A program made the position numbers and the translations under genes. A model generated the notes under the pieces. The model made no database searches and was not told where the DNA came from. It was given only the letters and a program-made list of their open reading frames with translations. Shown here in pieces: positions 50,739-58,675 of a DNA stretch of 64,000 bases. The DNA is from Verrucomicrobiota bacterium (GTDB lineage: Bacteria; Verrucomicrobiota; Verrucomicrobiia; Verrucomicrobiales; DEV007), in NCBI GenBank assembly GCA_018970725.1, contig JAGWVU010000023.1, forward strand, positions 1 to 64,000, given 5' to 3'. Numbering within the stretch: position 1 is the stretch's first letter; the number at the start of each line of letters is the position of its first letter.

Positions 50739-51176
50739 TCAGAAAGAACCCGAGGCCGGATTCCCCTGACACCACGCCTCCACCCGGGACCGGATCCGGT
50801 CCCGGATTTGGCGCGTCCCGGCGAGCCGCTCCTCCGCCGTGCCCGTCAGAGCGGAGGGATCCGGAAATCCCCAGTGCAACCGTTCCACCGATCCCGGGAC
50901 ATAAGGACAACGCTCGGCACTGGCTTCGTCGCAAACCGTGATCACGGTGTCGAACCGCTCTCCGGAGGCGATGATTGCGTCCACGCTTTTGGTGGCATTT
51001 CCCGAGATATCGATCCCCACCTCCTCCATGGCCTGGACCACCACCGGATTCAGGCGCCCCGGCTCGATGCCGGCGCTGAAAGCGCGGTGGGAGCCGGGGC
51101 AGCACTCGGCCAGGAAGGCCTCGGCCATCTGGCTCCGGGCGCTGTTGTGGATGCAAACGAAGAGAACGTGCTTCAT
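50739..51176 (-). CDS. arsC: Thioredoxin-coupled arsenate reductase (LMW-PTP fold)
   Basis: The product is 145 residues. The CX5R loop 'FVCIHNSARSQMAEAF' gives the nucleophilic Cys and phosphate-type anion site; 'VITVCDEASAERCPYVPG' gives the second and third redox Cys typical of thioredoxin-dependent ArsC (pI258 type). 'LHWGFPDPS' is the general-acid loop. It reduces arsenate to arsenite. The start overlaps the stop of the aquaporin gene (ATGA, 51173-51176), so product arsenite could leave through that channel. No ArsR regulator is adjacent. Confidence 0.93.
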   Translation of the reverse strand: MKHVLFVCIHNSARSQMAEAFLAECCPGSHRAFSAGIEPGRLNPVVVQAMEEVGIDISGNATKSVDAIIASGERFDTVITVCDEASAERCPYVPGSVERLHWGFPDPSALTGTAEERLAGTRQIRDRIRSRVEAWCQGNPASGSF

Positions 51177-51886
51177 CGGCGGCGCGGGCGGTTCTTCGGG
51201 GCCGGAGCGGAGGGCGCGGCGGCTGCGGGAGCAGTCTCCGGAGAGCGGATGAGATGGCAGGCGGCCACCCCGAGGGCCGCACCGGCGAAGGTGGCGGTGA
51301 GATAAATCCAGAGATGCTCCAACTTCCCGGAAACCACCGCAGGCCCAAGGGAGCGCGCCGGGTTCATCGAGGCCCCGGAGACGGGACCTCCGAGGAGAAC
51401 TTCCCAGGTGATGACGGCTCCGATGACCACCCCGGCGGTGATCCCCCTATCCCTGCCCCCCTGGGTCACGTTGAGGACGACAAACACCAGAAACGCGGTC
51501 AGGATCACCTCGATGGCGAAACTCTGCTGCGGGCTCCCGGAAGGCAAGGTGGCTCCGAGCGTTTCGTGCGCGGGGAAAAACCAGTGGAGGGCGGCGCTGG
51601 CCGCGAGCGCACCGAGGCACTGGGCGATGACATAGGGAGCGAGCGAGGACCAGGGGAAGCGTTTGGCGAGGCAGAGCCCGAAGCTCACGGCCGGATTGAT
51701 GTGGGCTCCCGACACATCACCAATCGCATAAATCATCGAAAGGACGATCAACCCAAAAGCGAGCGCGATCCCGACGAGGGTGACCACACCGTTGTTGGTG
51801 TCGTTGACAATGGCACTGCCGGTTCCGGCAAAGACGAGAGTGAAGGTGCCGAGAAACTCGGCCACGAGGGGTTTTCTACCTGGCAT
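51173..51886 (-). CDS. MIP-family aquaporin/aquaglyceroporin (probable arsenite channel)
   Basis: The product is 237 residues with six membrane helices and both NPA motifs: 'GAHINPAVSFG' and 'GASMNPARSLGP'. 'VAEFLGTFTLVFAGTGSA' is the usual first helix. The C-terminus is Pro/Ala/Arg-rich. In general it carries water or small neutral solutes; overlap with arsC suggests an AqpS-like arsenite efflux role, which is known from other bacteria; this is inference. A good Shine-Dalgarno site (GCAGGAGA) lies 6 nt before the ATG, which is rare in this window. Confidence 0.9.
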   Translation of the reverse strand: MPGRKPLVAEFLGTFTLVFAGTGSAIVNDTNNGVVTLVGIALAFGLIVLSMIYAIGDVSGAHINPAVSFGLCLAKRFPWSSLAPYVIAQCLGALAASAALHWFFPAHETLGATLPSGSPQQSFAIEVILTAFLVFVVLNVTQGGRDRGITAGVVIGAVITWEVLLGGPVSGASMNPARSLGPAVVSGKLEHLWIYLTATFAGAALGVAACHLIRSPETAPAAAAPSAPAPKNRPRRR

Positions 51887-51951
51887 GATTGTCTCCTGCC
51901 ACGAACGGCGGAAGATCTCAAGAAGGAAACGGCGAACCCTTGACCGGTAAT

Positions 51952-51980
51952 TTGCAAAGTTTAAGGAATCGCCCTATCCT
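51952..51980 (+). promoter_or_regulatory. Predicted promoter of the Nudix gene
   Basis: TTGCAA (51952-51957), 17 nt, TATCCT (51975-51980). The ATG at 51992 would be about 5 nt into the transcript or at its start. A second -35-like TTGACC (51940-51945) lies upstream with a poorer -10. Function predicted only from spacing. Confidence 0.4.
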
Positions 51981-51991
51981 AGAAGGCGCCG

Positions 51992-52561
51992 ATGACCACC
52001 GCCGCCAAGTCGAAACCAGTTCTCACCGTGGCCAGCGCGAGGGTCATCGCCTGGCACGGAGACCTCCTCAGCGTGGTGCTTCGCGAGGGCCGCAAACGTC
52101 TCCGTGACGGCGGCGTGCGGTGGGTGCTGCCCGGCGGCAAAATCGGCCGGCGCCAGACCTTCACGGAGGTCATCCGGGAGGAGATGCTCGAAGAACTCGG
52201 TCTGCCGCCCGCCGCCTCCTTGAACCCGGTCACCGTTCTACACATGGTCAACCGGGAAACCTGGTATTCCGCCCGCAAGTGGCGCAAACTCGGTTACGGT
52301 CTGCCGGGAAAGGTCGCCGGAAGCACCCGGATCCTTCTGGCCAACCCCGTGGCCCACATCTACGCTGCTCAAGTCGACACCCCGCCTCCGGAGTGCCATG
52401 CGGGACGCCAGTTGCGCCTCATCGATTTGCGCGACGAACGCACCTTGGATACGGTGAAACCGAGTCACGCCACGGTGCTGGCCCACTGGCGCGAATCCGT
52501 TCTCGCGGGCCGCTCCATGCCCCGGGAAGTCCACTGGACGGACTCCATCCTGGCCGGCTGA
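51992..52561 (+). CDS. Nudix-hydrolase-like protein
   Basis: The product is 189 residues. A Nudix box occurs at about 47-70: 'GGKIGRRQTFTEVIREEMLEELGL'-like residues spaced as G-x5-Q-x7-E-E-M-L-E-E-L-G-L. The consensus G-x5-E-x7-R-E-U-x-E-E-x-G-U is kept at the metal-binding EExxEE part, but the first Glu is Gln and the Arg is Glu. It probably hydrolyses a nucleoside-diphosphate derivative; the substrate cannot be named, and activity is less certain because of these changes. The gene is convergent with the downstream DUF1501 gene, 4 nt apart. Confidence 0.7.
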   Translation: MTTAAKSKPVLTVASARVIAWHGDLLSVVLREGRKRLRDGGVRWVLPGGKIGRRQTFTEVIREEMLEELGLPPAASLNPVTVLHMVNRETWYSARKWRKLGYGLPGKVAGSTRILLANPVAHIYAAQVDTPPPECHAGRQLRLIDLRDERTLDTVKPSHATVLAHWRESVLAGRSMPREVHWTDSILAG

Positions 52562-52565
52562 GAAA

Positions 52566-54008
52566 TCAGGCGATGATCGATTGCACCACCTCGCCGTGGA
52601 CATCGGTGAGGCGGAAGTCCCTCCCGGCGTACCGATAGGTCAGCTTGGTGTGGTCGAACCCCAACAAGTGGAGAATCGTGGCGTGCAAGTCGTGGACATG
52701 GACCGGTTGCTCGACCGCCTTGAACCCGAACTCGTCCGTGGCCCCGTGCACATGCCCGCCTTTCACCCCTCCCCCGGCCATCCACATGCTGAACCCGTAA
52801 TGATTGTGGTCCCGGCCCAAAGCCGTGTTGTTGTCGTTCAATCCCGGGGTCGGCAGTTCCACGGTCGGAGTCCGGCCGAATTCCCCGCCCCAGACCACCA
52901 GGGTCTCTTCGAGCAGGCCGGTCCGCTTCAGATCGCGCAGCAGGGCCCCGATCGCCTTGTCGCACTCGGCGGCCAACCGACCGTGATTCTTGCCGATCTC
53001 GGAGTGACTGTCCCAAGGTTGCCCGGCCCCATGCCAAACCTGGACGAAACGGACACCGCGCTCGACGAGACGGCGCGCGATCAGCATCTGCCGGCCTTGG
53101 ACATCGCGACCGTATTCGTCCTGGATCCAATCGGGTTCGGCCGCGGCGTTGAAAGCGTCGCTCGCCTCCATCTGCATGCGGTAAGCCAACTCGAAACTCT
53201 GCATGCGGGCCTCTAGCTTGGCGTCCCGGGCCCGTTCTTCCAAATGCTTGCGGTTCAGTTCCTGGACAAGATCGAGTTGCGCCCGCTGCCGGTTCATCGG
53301 AATCCGGGGGTTGCGGATGTTGCGGATCAATTCATCGATCGACTTGTATTTGGTGTCGATATGGGTCCCTTGGTAGGCACCGGGCAGAAAGGCGGAGCGC
53401 CAGTTCTGGGTCTCCACAATGGGAACTCCATTGGGACAAAGGGCCACGAAACCGGGCAGATTGTCGTTGAGGGTCCCCAGCCCGTAGGTGACCCAGGCTC
53501 CGAGGCTGGGCCTGGGCTGCAACGAATCCCCCGTGTTCATGAGCATCAGGGACGGCTCATGGTTGGGCACGTTGGCGTGCATCGACCGGATGACACAAAG
53601 CTCGTCCGCCGATTGCGCCACATGGGTGAAGAGATCGCTGACGGGAAGTCCGCTCTTGCCGTAACGTTTGAAGGCGAACGGGGACTTCATCGCTCCTCCG
53701 GTCTTGCGCTCCGTCTGCCGGTAATCCCCGGGCAGGGCTTTGCCGTCGTATTTGGTCAGGGCCTCCTTCGGGTCGAACGTGTCCACTTGGGAAGGTCCAC
53801 CGTTCATGAAGAGGTGGATCACATGCTTGGCCCGCGCCGGAAAATGCGGGGCCCGGGGAGCCAGCGGATTCAGCTCAAGGGAACTTCCTTCCCCGGCAAC
53901 CCCGGCCGAGGGAAAAAGGTGCGCCGCCGCGACCCCGGCCATCCCCATGCCGCAACGCCGCAGAATCTGCCGCCGGCTGATGCCTCTCCCGATTTCCTCG
54001 TAGTCCAT
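52566..54008 (-). CDS. DUF1501 domain-containing exported protein (no adjacent DUF1549 partner)
   Basis: The product is 480 residues. A Tat-type signal 'ISRRQILRRCGMGMAGVAAAHLFPSAG' precedes the DUF1501 body: 'AKHVIHLFMNGGPSQVDTFDPK', 'LGAWVTYGLGTLNDNLPGFVAL', 'GVRFVQVWHGAGQPWDSHSEIGKNH', '[15 protein letters not shown]' and '[20 protein letters not shown]'. It is a more typical family member than the first copy at 18.0-19.4 kb. DUF1501 genes normally follow a DUF1549/DUF1553 gene; here the upstream neighbour is the HTH-MBL gene, so the partner is elsewhere or has been lost. Confidence 0.92.
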   Translation of the reverse strand: MDYEEIGRGISRRQILRRCGMGMAGVAAAHLFPSAGVAGEGSSLELNPLAPRAPHFPARAKHVIHLFMNGGPSQVDTFDPKEALTKYDGKALPGDYRQTERKTGGAMKSPFAFKRYGKSGLPVSDLFTHVAQSADELCVIRSMHANVPNHEPSLMLMNTGDSLQPRPSLGAWVTYGLGTLNDNLPGFVALCPNGVPIVETQNWRSAFLPGAYQGTHIDTKYKSIDELIRNIRNPRIPMNRQRAQLDLVQELNRKHLEERARDAKLEARMQSFELAYRMQMEASDAFNAAAEPDWIQDEYGRDVQGRQMLIARRLVERGVRFVQVWHGAGQPWDSHSEIGKNHGRLAAECDKAIGALLRDLKRTGLLEETLVVWGGEFGRTPTVELPTPGLNDNNTALGRDHNHYGFSMWMAGGGVKGGHVHGATDEFGFKAVEQPVHVHDLHATILHLLGFDHTKLTYRYAGRDFRLTDVHGEVVQSIIA

Positions 54009-54066
54009 GATTACCTTCGATCGCCCAAAGCCACGAAGGGTTCAAACCGGATTCGAGAAAGGTCGC

Positions 54067-54906
54067 TCATTTGCCTTCCGGGAAGAAGGGATTGTGCCGC
54101 TTTTCCTCCGCCACGGTGGACATCGGCCCGTGCCCGGGACAGAGGACGGTCTCATCAGGCAGGCTGAGAATCGCCTCGCGATTGGTGCGCAAGGCGTCCG
54201 CATAAGAAACCATCCCTCCGCCCATCGAACCGGCGAAAAGGGCGTCCCCCACCACCGCCACCGGCACTTCAAGGCCGGTGATGACATACGTGGTGCCTCC
54301 CTTGGAATGTCCCCAGGTGGACCGCGCCTCCACCCGGAGGCTGCCGAGCGGAAAAACCGTCCCCGACTCGAAGGTAAGGCTGCCGGGGAGCGGCTCCTGG
54401 CTGGAGGAACGCACCTCCAGCCCCAAACGACGACGCAGGGCGTCGACCTCCGCAATGTGATCGGGATGGGTGTGGGTGACGAAAAGCGTTCCGACCTTGA
54501 GACCCAGTTCCACGCTCCGGTCCACGATGGGCAACGCATCGGTGCTGGTGTCGAACACCGCCGCCTCGCGCGTCACCGGATCGAACACGAGGAAGGCGTT
54601 CACCGTCATGGAGGCCCGGTAGACACTGGTGAACATTTCCAGCCCGGCGACCTCCACGGGCCGGGGCCGGTAGAGTTTCAAGGCGGATCGCAGCAGAGCC
54701 TGGGGATCGAGGTCCAGCGCCGGGGCAACGCGCGGCAGGGAGGTCTCGTCCAGTTGCCCCCGGCAAAGCGCGTGGATGATCTCCACGGACACGCCGGAGC
54801 GGCGGGACAATTCCTTGTCACTGAGACGAAGGCCGCTCATGGCCTTGTTCAAGATGTCGTTGAAATCGTCCTCGAGGGGAATCGGCTTCATCGGGGAATC
54901 GTTCAC
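54067..54906 (-). CDS. HTH-domain fused to metallo-beta-lactamase-fold hydrolase
   Basis: The product is up to 279 residues. The N-terminal ~70 residues are an XRE-like helix-turn-helix ('LSDKELSRRSGVSVEIIHALCRGQLDETSLPRVAPAL'). The rest is an MBL-fold hydrolase with 'VGTLFVTHTHPDHIAEVDALR' (HxHxDH), 'ARSTWGHSKGGTTYVI', 'VAVVGDALFAGSMGG' and 'VLCPGHGPMSTVAEE', i.e. all metal ligands of glyoxalase II-like enzymes. It may hydrolyse a thioester or similar metabolite; whether the HTH binds DNA is unknown. It starts either at a GTG overlapping the OmpH stop as GTGA or at an ATG five codons later. Confidence 0.82.
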   Translation of the reverse strand: MNDSPMKPIPLEDDFNDILNKAMSGLRLSDKELSRRSGVSVEIIHALCRGQLDETSLPRVAPALDLDPQALLRSALKLYRPRPVEVAGLEMFTSVYRASMTVNAFLVFDPVTREAAVFDTSTDALPIVDRSVELGLKVGTLFVTHTHPDHIAEVDALRRRLGLEVRSSSQEPLPGSLTFESGTVFPLGSLRVEARSTWGHSKGGTTYVITGLEVPVAVVGDALFAGSMGGGMVSYADALRTNREAILSLPDETVLCPGHGPMSTVAEEKRHNPFFPEGK

Positions 54907-55445
54907 TTCACAGGGAGAAGGGCGATCACCCGGTCGGTCAAATCAAACGCCCCCGGAGCCTCGATCACCTGGGGCAACCCGTCCCGCGACAAGGCGGAGG
55001 CATCGAGGACGACCGCATACTTCCCGTTGTTGGCCGTCGCGACCAGTTCCCGGACCTTGCTGGCCAATTCCGGCAGGACCGCCTCCTGCCGGTCCGCAAT
55101 GGTTTGGCGGGTGTTGGCCTGAACCTCGATCATGGATTGCCGGATTTCCATGCCACGCTCCTCAAGATCACGGAACGCCTGCCTATTCTCCTCGGTATCG
55201 CCCTCCTTGGTCTTGAGCGGCACGGAGGCCTTTTGCAGTTTGATTTGCAATTCACTCAACTCTCGCTGCTTCGCCTCGAACACCTTTCTGGCATTCTCCT
55301 GAGTGGCCCGCAGTTCCGCCTCCAGCTCCCTGGCCTTGGGATGGGAGGCGAGCGCCTTTTTGAAATCCACAACGGCGATCACGGGATCGGCCGCCTGCAC
55401 GGGGACGCACAGCCAAAGAAGGAGAACCGGGACGAGACGTAACAT
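54903..55445 (-). CDS. OmpH/Skp-family periplasmic chaperone
   Basis: The product is 180 residues with a signal peptide ('LRLVPVLLLWLCVPVQA'). 'PVIAVVDFKKALASHPKARELEAEL' is the N-terminal strand/helix of Skp, followed by a long charged coiled coil (about 40-120) and a C-terminal 'GKYAVVLDASALSRDGLPQVIEA'. Skp holds unfolded outer-membrane proteins in its coiled-coil arms for the BAM complex. A slightly upstream ATG is possible. The gene ends in a GTGA overlap with the HTH-MBL gene. Confidence 0.88.
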   Translation of the reverse strand: MLRLVPVLLLWLCVPVQAADPVIAVVDFKKALASHPKARELEAELRATQENARKVFEAKQRELSELQIKLQKASVPLKTKEGDTEENRQAFRDLEERGMEIRQSMIEVQANTRQTIADRQEAVLPELASKVRELVATANNGKYAVVLDASALSRDGLPQVIEAPGAFDLTDRVIALLPVK

Positions 55446-55520
55446 ATCGATACCAAGCATGATTCCCGCCCCGGGGTCAAGCTTGCTTCCTGCGCCAAAC
55501 GGGCGTTTGTTCTCCGGAAA

Positions 55521-57521
55521 ATGAGTTCCCCACGCATCCGGGCCGGAGCCGCCTGCCTCAACCAAACCCCGTTGGACTGGCCGGGAAACACCCGTCGCAT
55601 CCTGCAAGCCATCACCGGGGCCCGGGCCGCGGGAATCGACCTGCTTTGTCTCCCGGAACTCTGCATCACCGGCTACGGTTGCGAGGACGCGTTCCTCTCC
55701 CCGGCGGTGATCGAACGGGCTTGGCAGGCCTTGCAGGAGATCGCCCCACAAACCTCCGGCCTCGCCGTCGCCGTCGGCTTGCCCATTTTTCACCGGGGCG
55801 GGGTCTACAACGCGGCGGCCCTTCTGGTCGACGGTCGAATCACCGGTCTCGCCGCGAAACAGAACCTCGCGGGGGACGGTCTCCACTATGAACCACGCTG
55901 GTTCAAACCTTGGCCGAAGGGAACGACGGCCCGGATCGAACCCGGGGGCATTCCGCTGGGCGACCTCCTTTTCGACCTGGGCGGGGTCCGTCTCGGATTT
56001 GAAATCTGCGAGGACGCCTGGGTCCCGGATCCTCCAGGCATCGATCTGGCCCGGCGCGGCCTCGACATCATCCTCAACCCCAGCGCAAGCCATTTCGCCT
56101 TCGGGAAACAGCAGGTGAGGAAAGGCTTCGTGCTGGACAATTCCAGGGCGCTCGGAGCGGGCTACATCTACGCCAACCTCGTGGGCAACGAAGCGGGTCG
56201 TTCGGTCTATGACGGAGGGGCCATGATCGCCGCGGGGGGACGCCTCCTCGCCGAAGGTCCCCGGCTCTTTTTCCATGATTTTCATCTCACCTCCGCGGTC
56301 ATCGATCTCAGCCGGACACGATCCCTCCAATCCCGCATCGTCAGCCGCGATCTCGATCCCGGCCACGCCCCGGAGGTCGCAATCCCCTTTTCCTTCGCTC
56401 ACCCCGCCCCGCAGCCTTCCGCCCCGCTTCCCACCCCGGAGTGGACCAAGGAACGGGAGTTCACCCATGCCGTCGCCCTCGGACTGTTCGATTACCTTCG
56501 CAAGAGCCGCAGCCGCGGCTTCGTGCTCTCCCTCAGCGGCGGCGCGGACTCCGGCGCCATCGCCTGCCTTGTTTCACTCATGCAGCGGATCGGCACTGCG
56601 GAATTGGGCGAGGCCGGGTTCCGCGAAAAACTGGGCGGCTGGCTCGGTCCGGACCCCGCTTCTTGGATGAAAACTCTTCTCGTCTGCGTCTACCAAGCCT
56701 CTGAGAACAGCGGTCCGGTGACGGAAGAGGCGGCCCGGGGGCTCGCGGAAGCCATCGGCGCGGAGTTTCACCGCTGGGATATCGGGGATTTCGTGAGGGG
56801 TTACTCCGGTCTGGCCGCTTCCGCGCTGGGCCGTGAACTGTCCTGGGAACAGGACGATGTGGCCCTGCAAAACATCCAGGCCCGGGTCCGCGCCCCCGGC
56901 GTCTGGATGCTGGCCAACCTCCGCGGCGCTCTTCTGGTGTCCACCAGCAACCGTTCCGAGGCGGCGGTCGGTTATGCCACCATGGACGGTGACACCTGCG
57001 GCGGCCTGAGCCCGATCGCCGGCATCGACAAGGCGTTCCTCCGCCACTGGCTCCGTTGGCTCGAGCTGACCGGTTGCCCGGCCGACGGAATCGACCCCAT
57101 CCCGGTCCTGAGCCGGATCAACCAACAAGCGCCCACCGCCGAACTCCGCCCCTCTTCCCGGCATCAAACCGACGAGGACGACCTGATGCCCTACCCGGTC
57201 CTCGATGCCATCGAGCGGTTCGCGATCCGGGACAAACTCCCGCCCGCCGCCGTCTTCGAGGCCATCCAAGTCGACTGCCCCGGCCACGAGGCGCCCCGCT
57301 TGCTGGCCTGGGTGGTCCGCTTCTTCCGGCTCTGGTCCCGCAACCAATGGAAACGCGAGCGCTATGCCCCCTCCTTCCATCTCGACGATGAGAATCTCGA
57401 CCCCAAGACCTGGTGCCGTTTTCCGATTCTGTCCGGTGGATTCGAGGAAGAACTGCGGGATCTGGAGGGAAGCGGCCAACTTCACCAGTTGGCGCTTGAT
57501 CCAGCCCGCGATCTTGACTAG
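55521..57521 (+). CDS. nadE: Glutamine-dependent NAD+ synthetase
   Basis: The product is 666 residues, the two-domain form. The N-terminal nitrilase-type glutaminase has Glu in 'LLCLPELCITGYGCED', Lys in 'GLAAKQNLAGDG' and Cys in 'LGFEICEDAWVPD'. The C-terminal synthetase has the ATP pyrophosphatase P-loop 'VLSLSGGADSGAIACLVS' (near 340), 'LVSTSNRSEAAVGYATMDGDTCGGLSPIAG' and 'TDEDDLMPYPVLD'. It makes NAD+ from deamido-NAD, ATP and glutamine. The ATG gives a standard N-terminus. Confidence 0.97.
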   Translation: MSSPRIRAGAACLNQTPLDWPGNTRRILQAITGARAAGIDLLCLPELCITGYGCEDAFLSPAVIERAWQALQEIAPQTSGLAVAVGLPIFHRGGVYNAAALLVDGRITGLAAKQNLAGDGLHYEPRWFKPWPKGTTARIEPGGIPLGDLLFDLGGVRLGFEICEDAWVPDPPGIDLARRGLDIILNPSASHFAFGKQQVRKGFVLDNSRALGAGYIYANLVGNEAGRSVYDGGAMIAAGGRLLAEGPRLFFHDFHLTSAVIDLSRTRSLQSRIVSRDLDPGHAPEVAIPFSFAHPAPQPSAPLPTPEWTKEREFTHAVALGLFDYLRKSRSRGFVLSLSGGADSGAIACLVSLMQRIGTAELGEAGFREKLGGWLGPDPASWMKTLLVCVYQASENSGPVTEEAARGLAEAIGAEFHRWDIGDFVRGYSGLAASALGRELSWEQDDVALQNIQARVRAPGVWMLANLRGALLVSTSNRSEAAVGYATMDGDTCGGLSPIAGIDKAFLRHWLRWLELTGCPADGIDPIPVLSRINQQAPTAELRPSSRHQTDEDDLMPYPVLDAIERFAIRDKLPPAAVFEAIQVDCPGHEAPRLLAWVVRFFRLWSRNQWKRERYAPSFHLDDENLDPKTWCRFPILSGGFEEELRDLEGSGQLHQLALDPARDLD

Positions 57522-57556
57522 CCTGCGCCGCGCCCGGAGCCCGGGAGGAACCATCA

Positions 57557-58675
57557 ATGACACCCGCGGAAATCGCCAGACAATTCAATGTGAGGGGCCA
57601 ACTCGTGGCGGTCACCGCCCTCGGCTCCGGCAATGTGAACGACACCTACCGGGCTATTTTCCGAACCACCTCGGATGAACAGCAGTTCGTCCTGCAGCGG
57701 ATCAACCGCCACGTCTTCCCCCAACCCGAAAAGGTCATGGCCAACATGCGCGCCGTGACGGAATACGCCCATCGCCGGATCCGGGTCGAAGCGGAACACG
57801 CCGACCGCATTTGGCAGCTCCCCCGCGTCATCTCCACGCGCGGAGGGCAGGATTGTTTCAAGGATCCGGAAAGCGGCGATGTCTGGCGCGCCCTCAGCAT
57901 GATTGCCTCCGCCTACTCCCACGACAGGGTCGAGACCGTCGAACATGCGGTCGAAGCCGGTCAGGTTCTCGGACATTTCCAGCGGATCATCTCCGACTTT
58001 GCGGTCGACCAGATGGAGGATACCCTGCCCGGTTTCCACATCGCCCCGCGATACCTCGCGCATTTTGATGCGGTCGTCGCCACCGAAGCGGGCAAACGAC
58101 GTCGCGACGCCACCGCGGAATCGCGCCGGCTCGCCAAGTTCGTCGAGGAACGGCGTGCCTTTATCCCCGTGTTGGAGGACGCGTGGCGACGTGGCGAACT
58201 GAAACAGCGGCCGATCCACGGAGATCCCAAGATCACCAACATCATGATCGACGAGATCACCGGCAAGGGAACCGCCATCGTCGATCTCGATACCGTCAAG
58301 CCGGGGCTGATCCATTACGATTTTGGCGACGCCGCCCGGAGCGCCTGCAATCCCGCCGGAGAGGAGCCGGAGAATCTCGAGGATGTCTTTTTCGATACGG
58401 ATCTCTTCGAGGGGTTGGTGCGCGGTTACTTCCGGGAGGCGGCCCCGTTTCTCACGGCGGCGGACCGGGCTTATCTCTTCGACAGCGTGCGCCTCATCAC
58501 TTTGGAACTGGGGATGCGTTTTTACACGGATTACCTCGAGGGCAACCGCTATTTCAAAGTGAAACACGAGTTGCAAAACCTCGAGCGAGCCCGGGTGCAG
58601 CTGAAACTCTGCGAGAGTATCGAAGCCCGCGAGGGCGCCGTCCGACGAATTCTCGGCCGATACGACGCAGGTTGA
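57557..58675 (+). CDS. Phosphotransferase-family sugar kinase (NahK/N-acetylhexosamine-kinase-like)
   Basis: The product is 372 residues with an APH/choline-kinase fold. 'VTALGSGNVNDTYRAIF' is the nucleotide loop, 'QQFVLQRINRHVF' has a probable ATP-binding residue, 'RPIHGDPKITNIMID' is the catalytic Brenner motif and 'AIVDLDTVKPGLIHYDFGDAARSACNPAGE' contains the metal-binding Asp. The last motif is close to that of N-acetylhexosamine 1-kinase (NahK), so it may phosphorylate N-acetylglucosamine/galactosamine released from host-type glycans; other sugars or homoserine-like substrates cannot be excluded. A good Shine-Dalgarno sequence GGGAGGAA precedes the ATG. Its stop abuts that of the convergent sulfatase. 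Confidence 0.85.
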   Translation: MTPAEIARQFNVRGQLVAVTALGSGNVNDTYRAIFRTTSDEQQFVLQRINRHVFPQPEKVMANMRAVTEYAHRRIRVEAEHADRIWQLPRVISTRGGQDCFKDPESGDVWRALSMIASAYSHDRVETVEHAVEAGQVLGHFQRIISDFAVDQMEDTLPGFHIAPRYLAHFDAVVATEAGKRRRDATAESRRLAKFVEERRAFIPVLEDAWRRGELKQRPIHGDPKITNIMIDEITGKGTAIVDLDTVKPGLIHYDFGDAARSACNPAGEEPENLEDVFFDTDLFEGLVRGYFREAAPFLTAADRAYLFDSVRLITLELGMRFYTDYLEGNRYFKVKHELQNLERARVQLKLCESIEAREGAVRRILGRYDAG

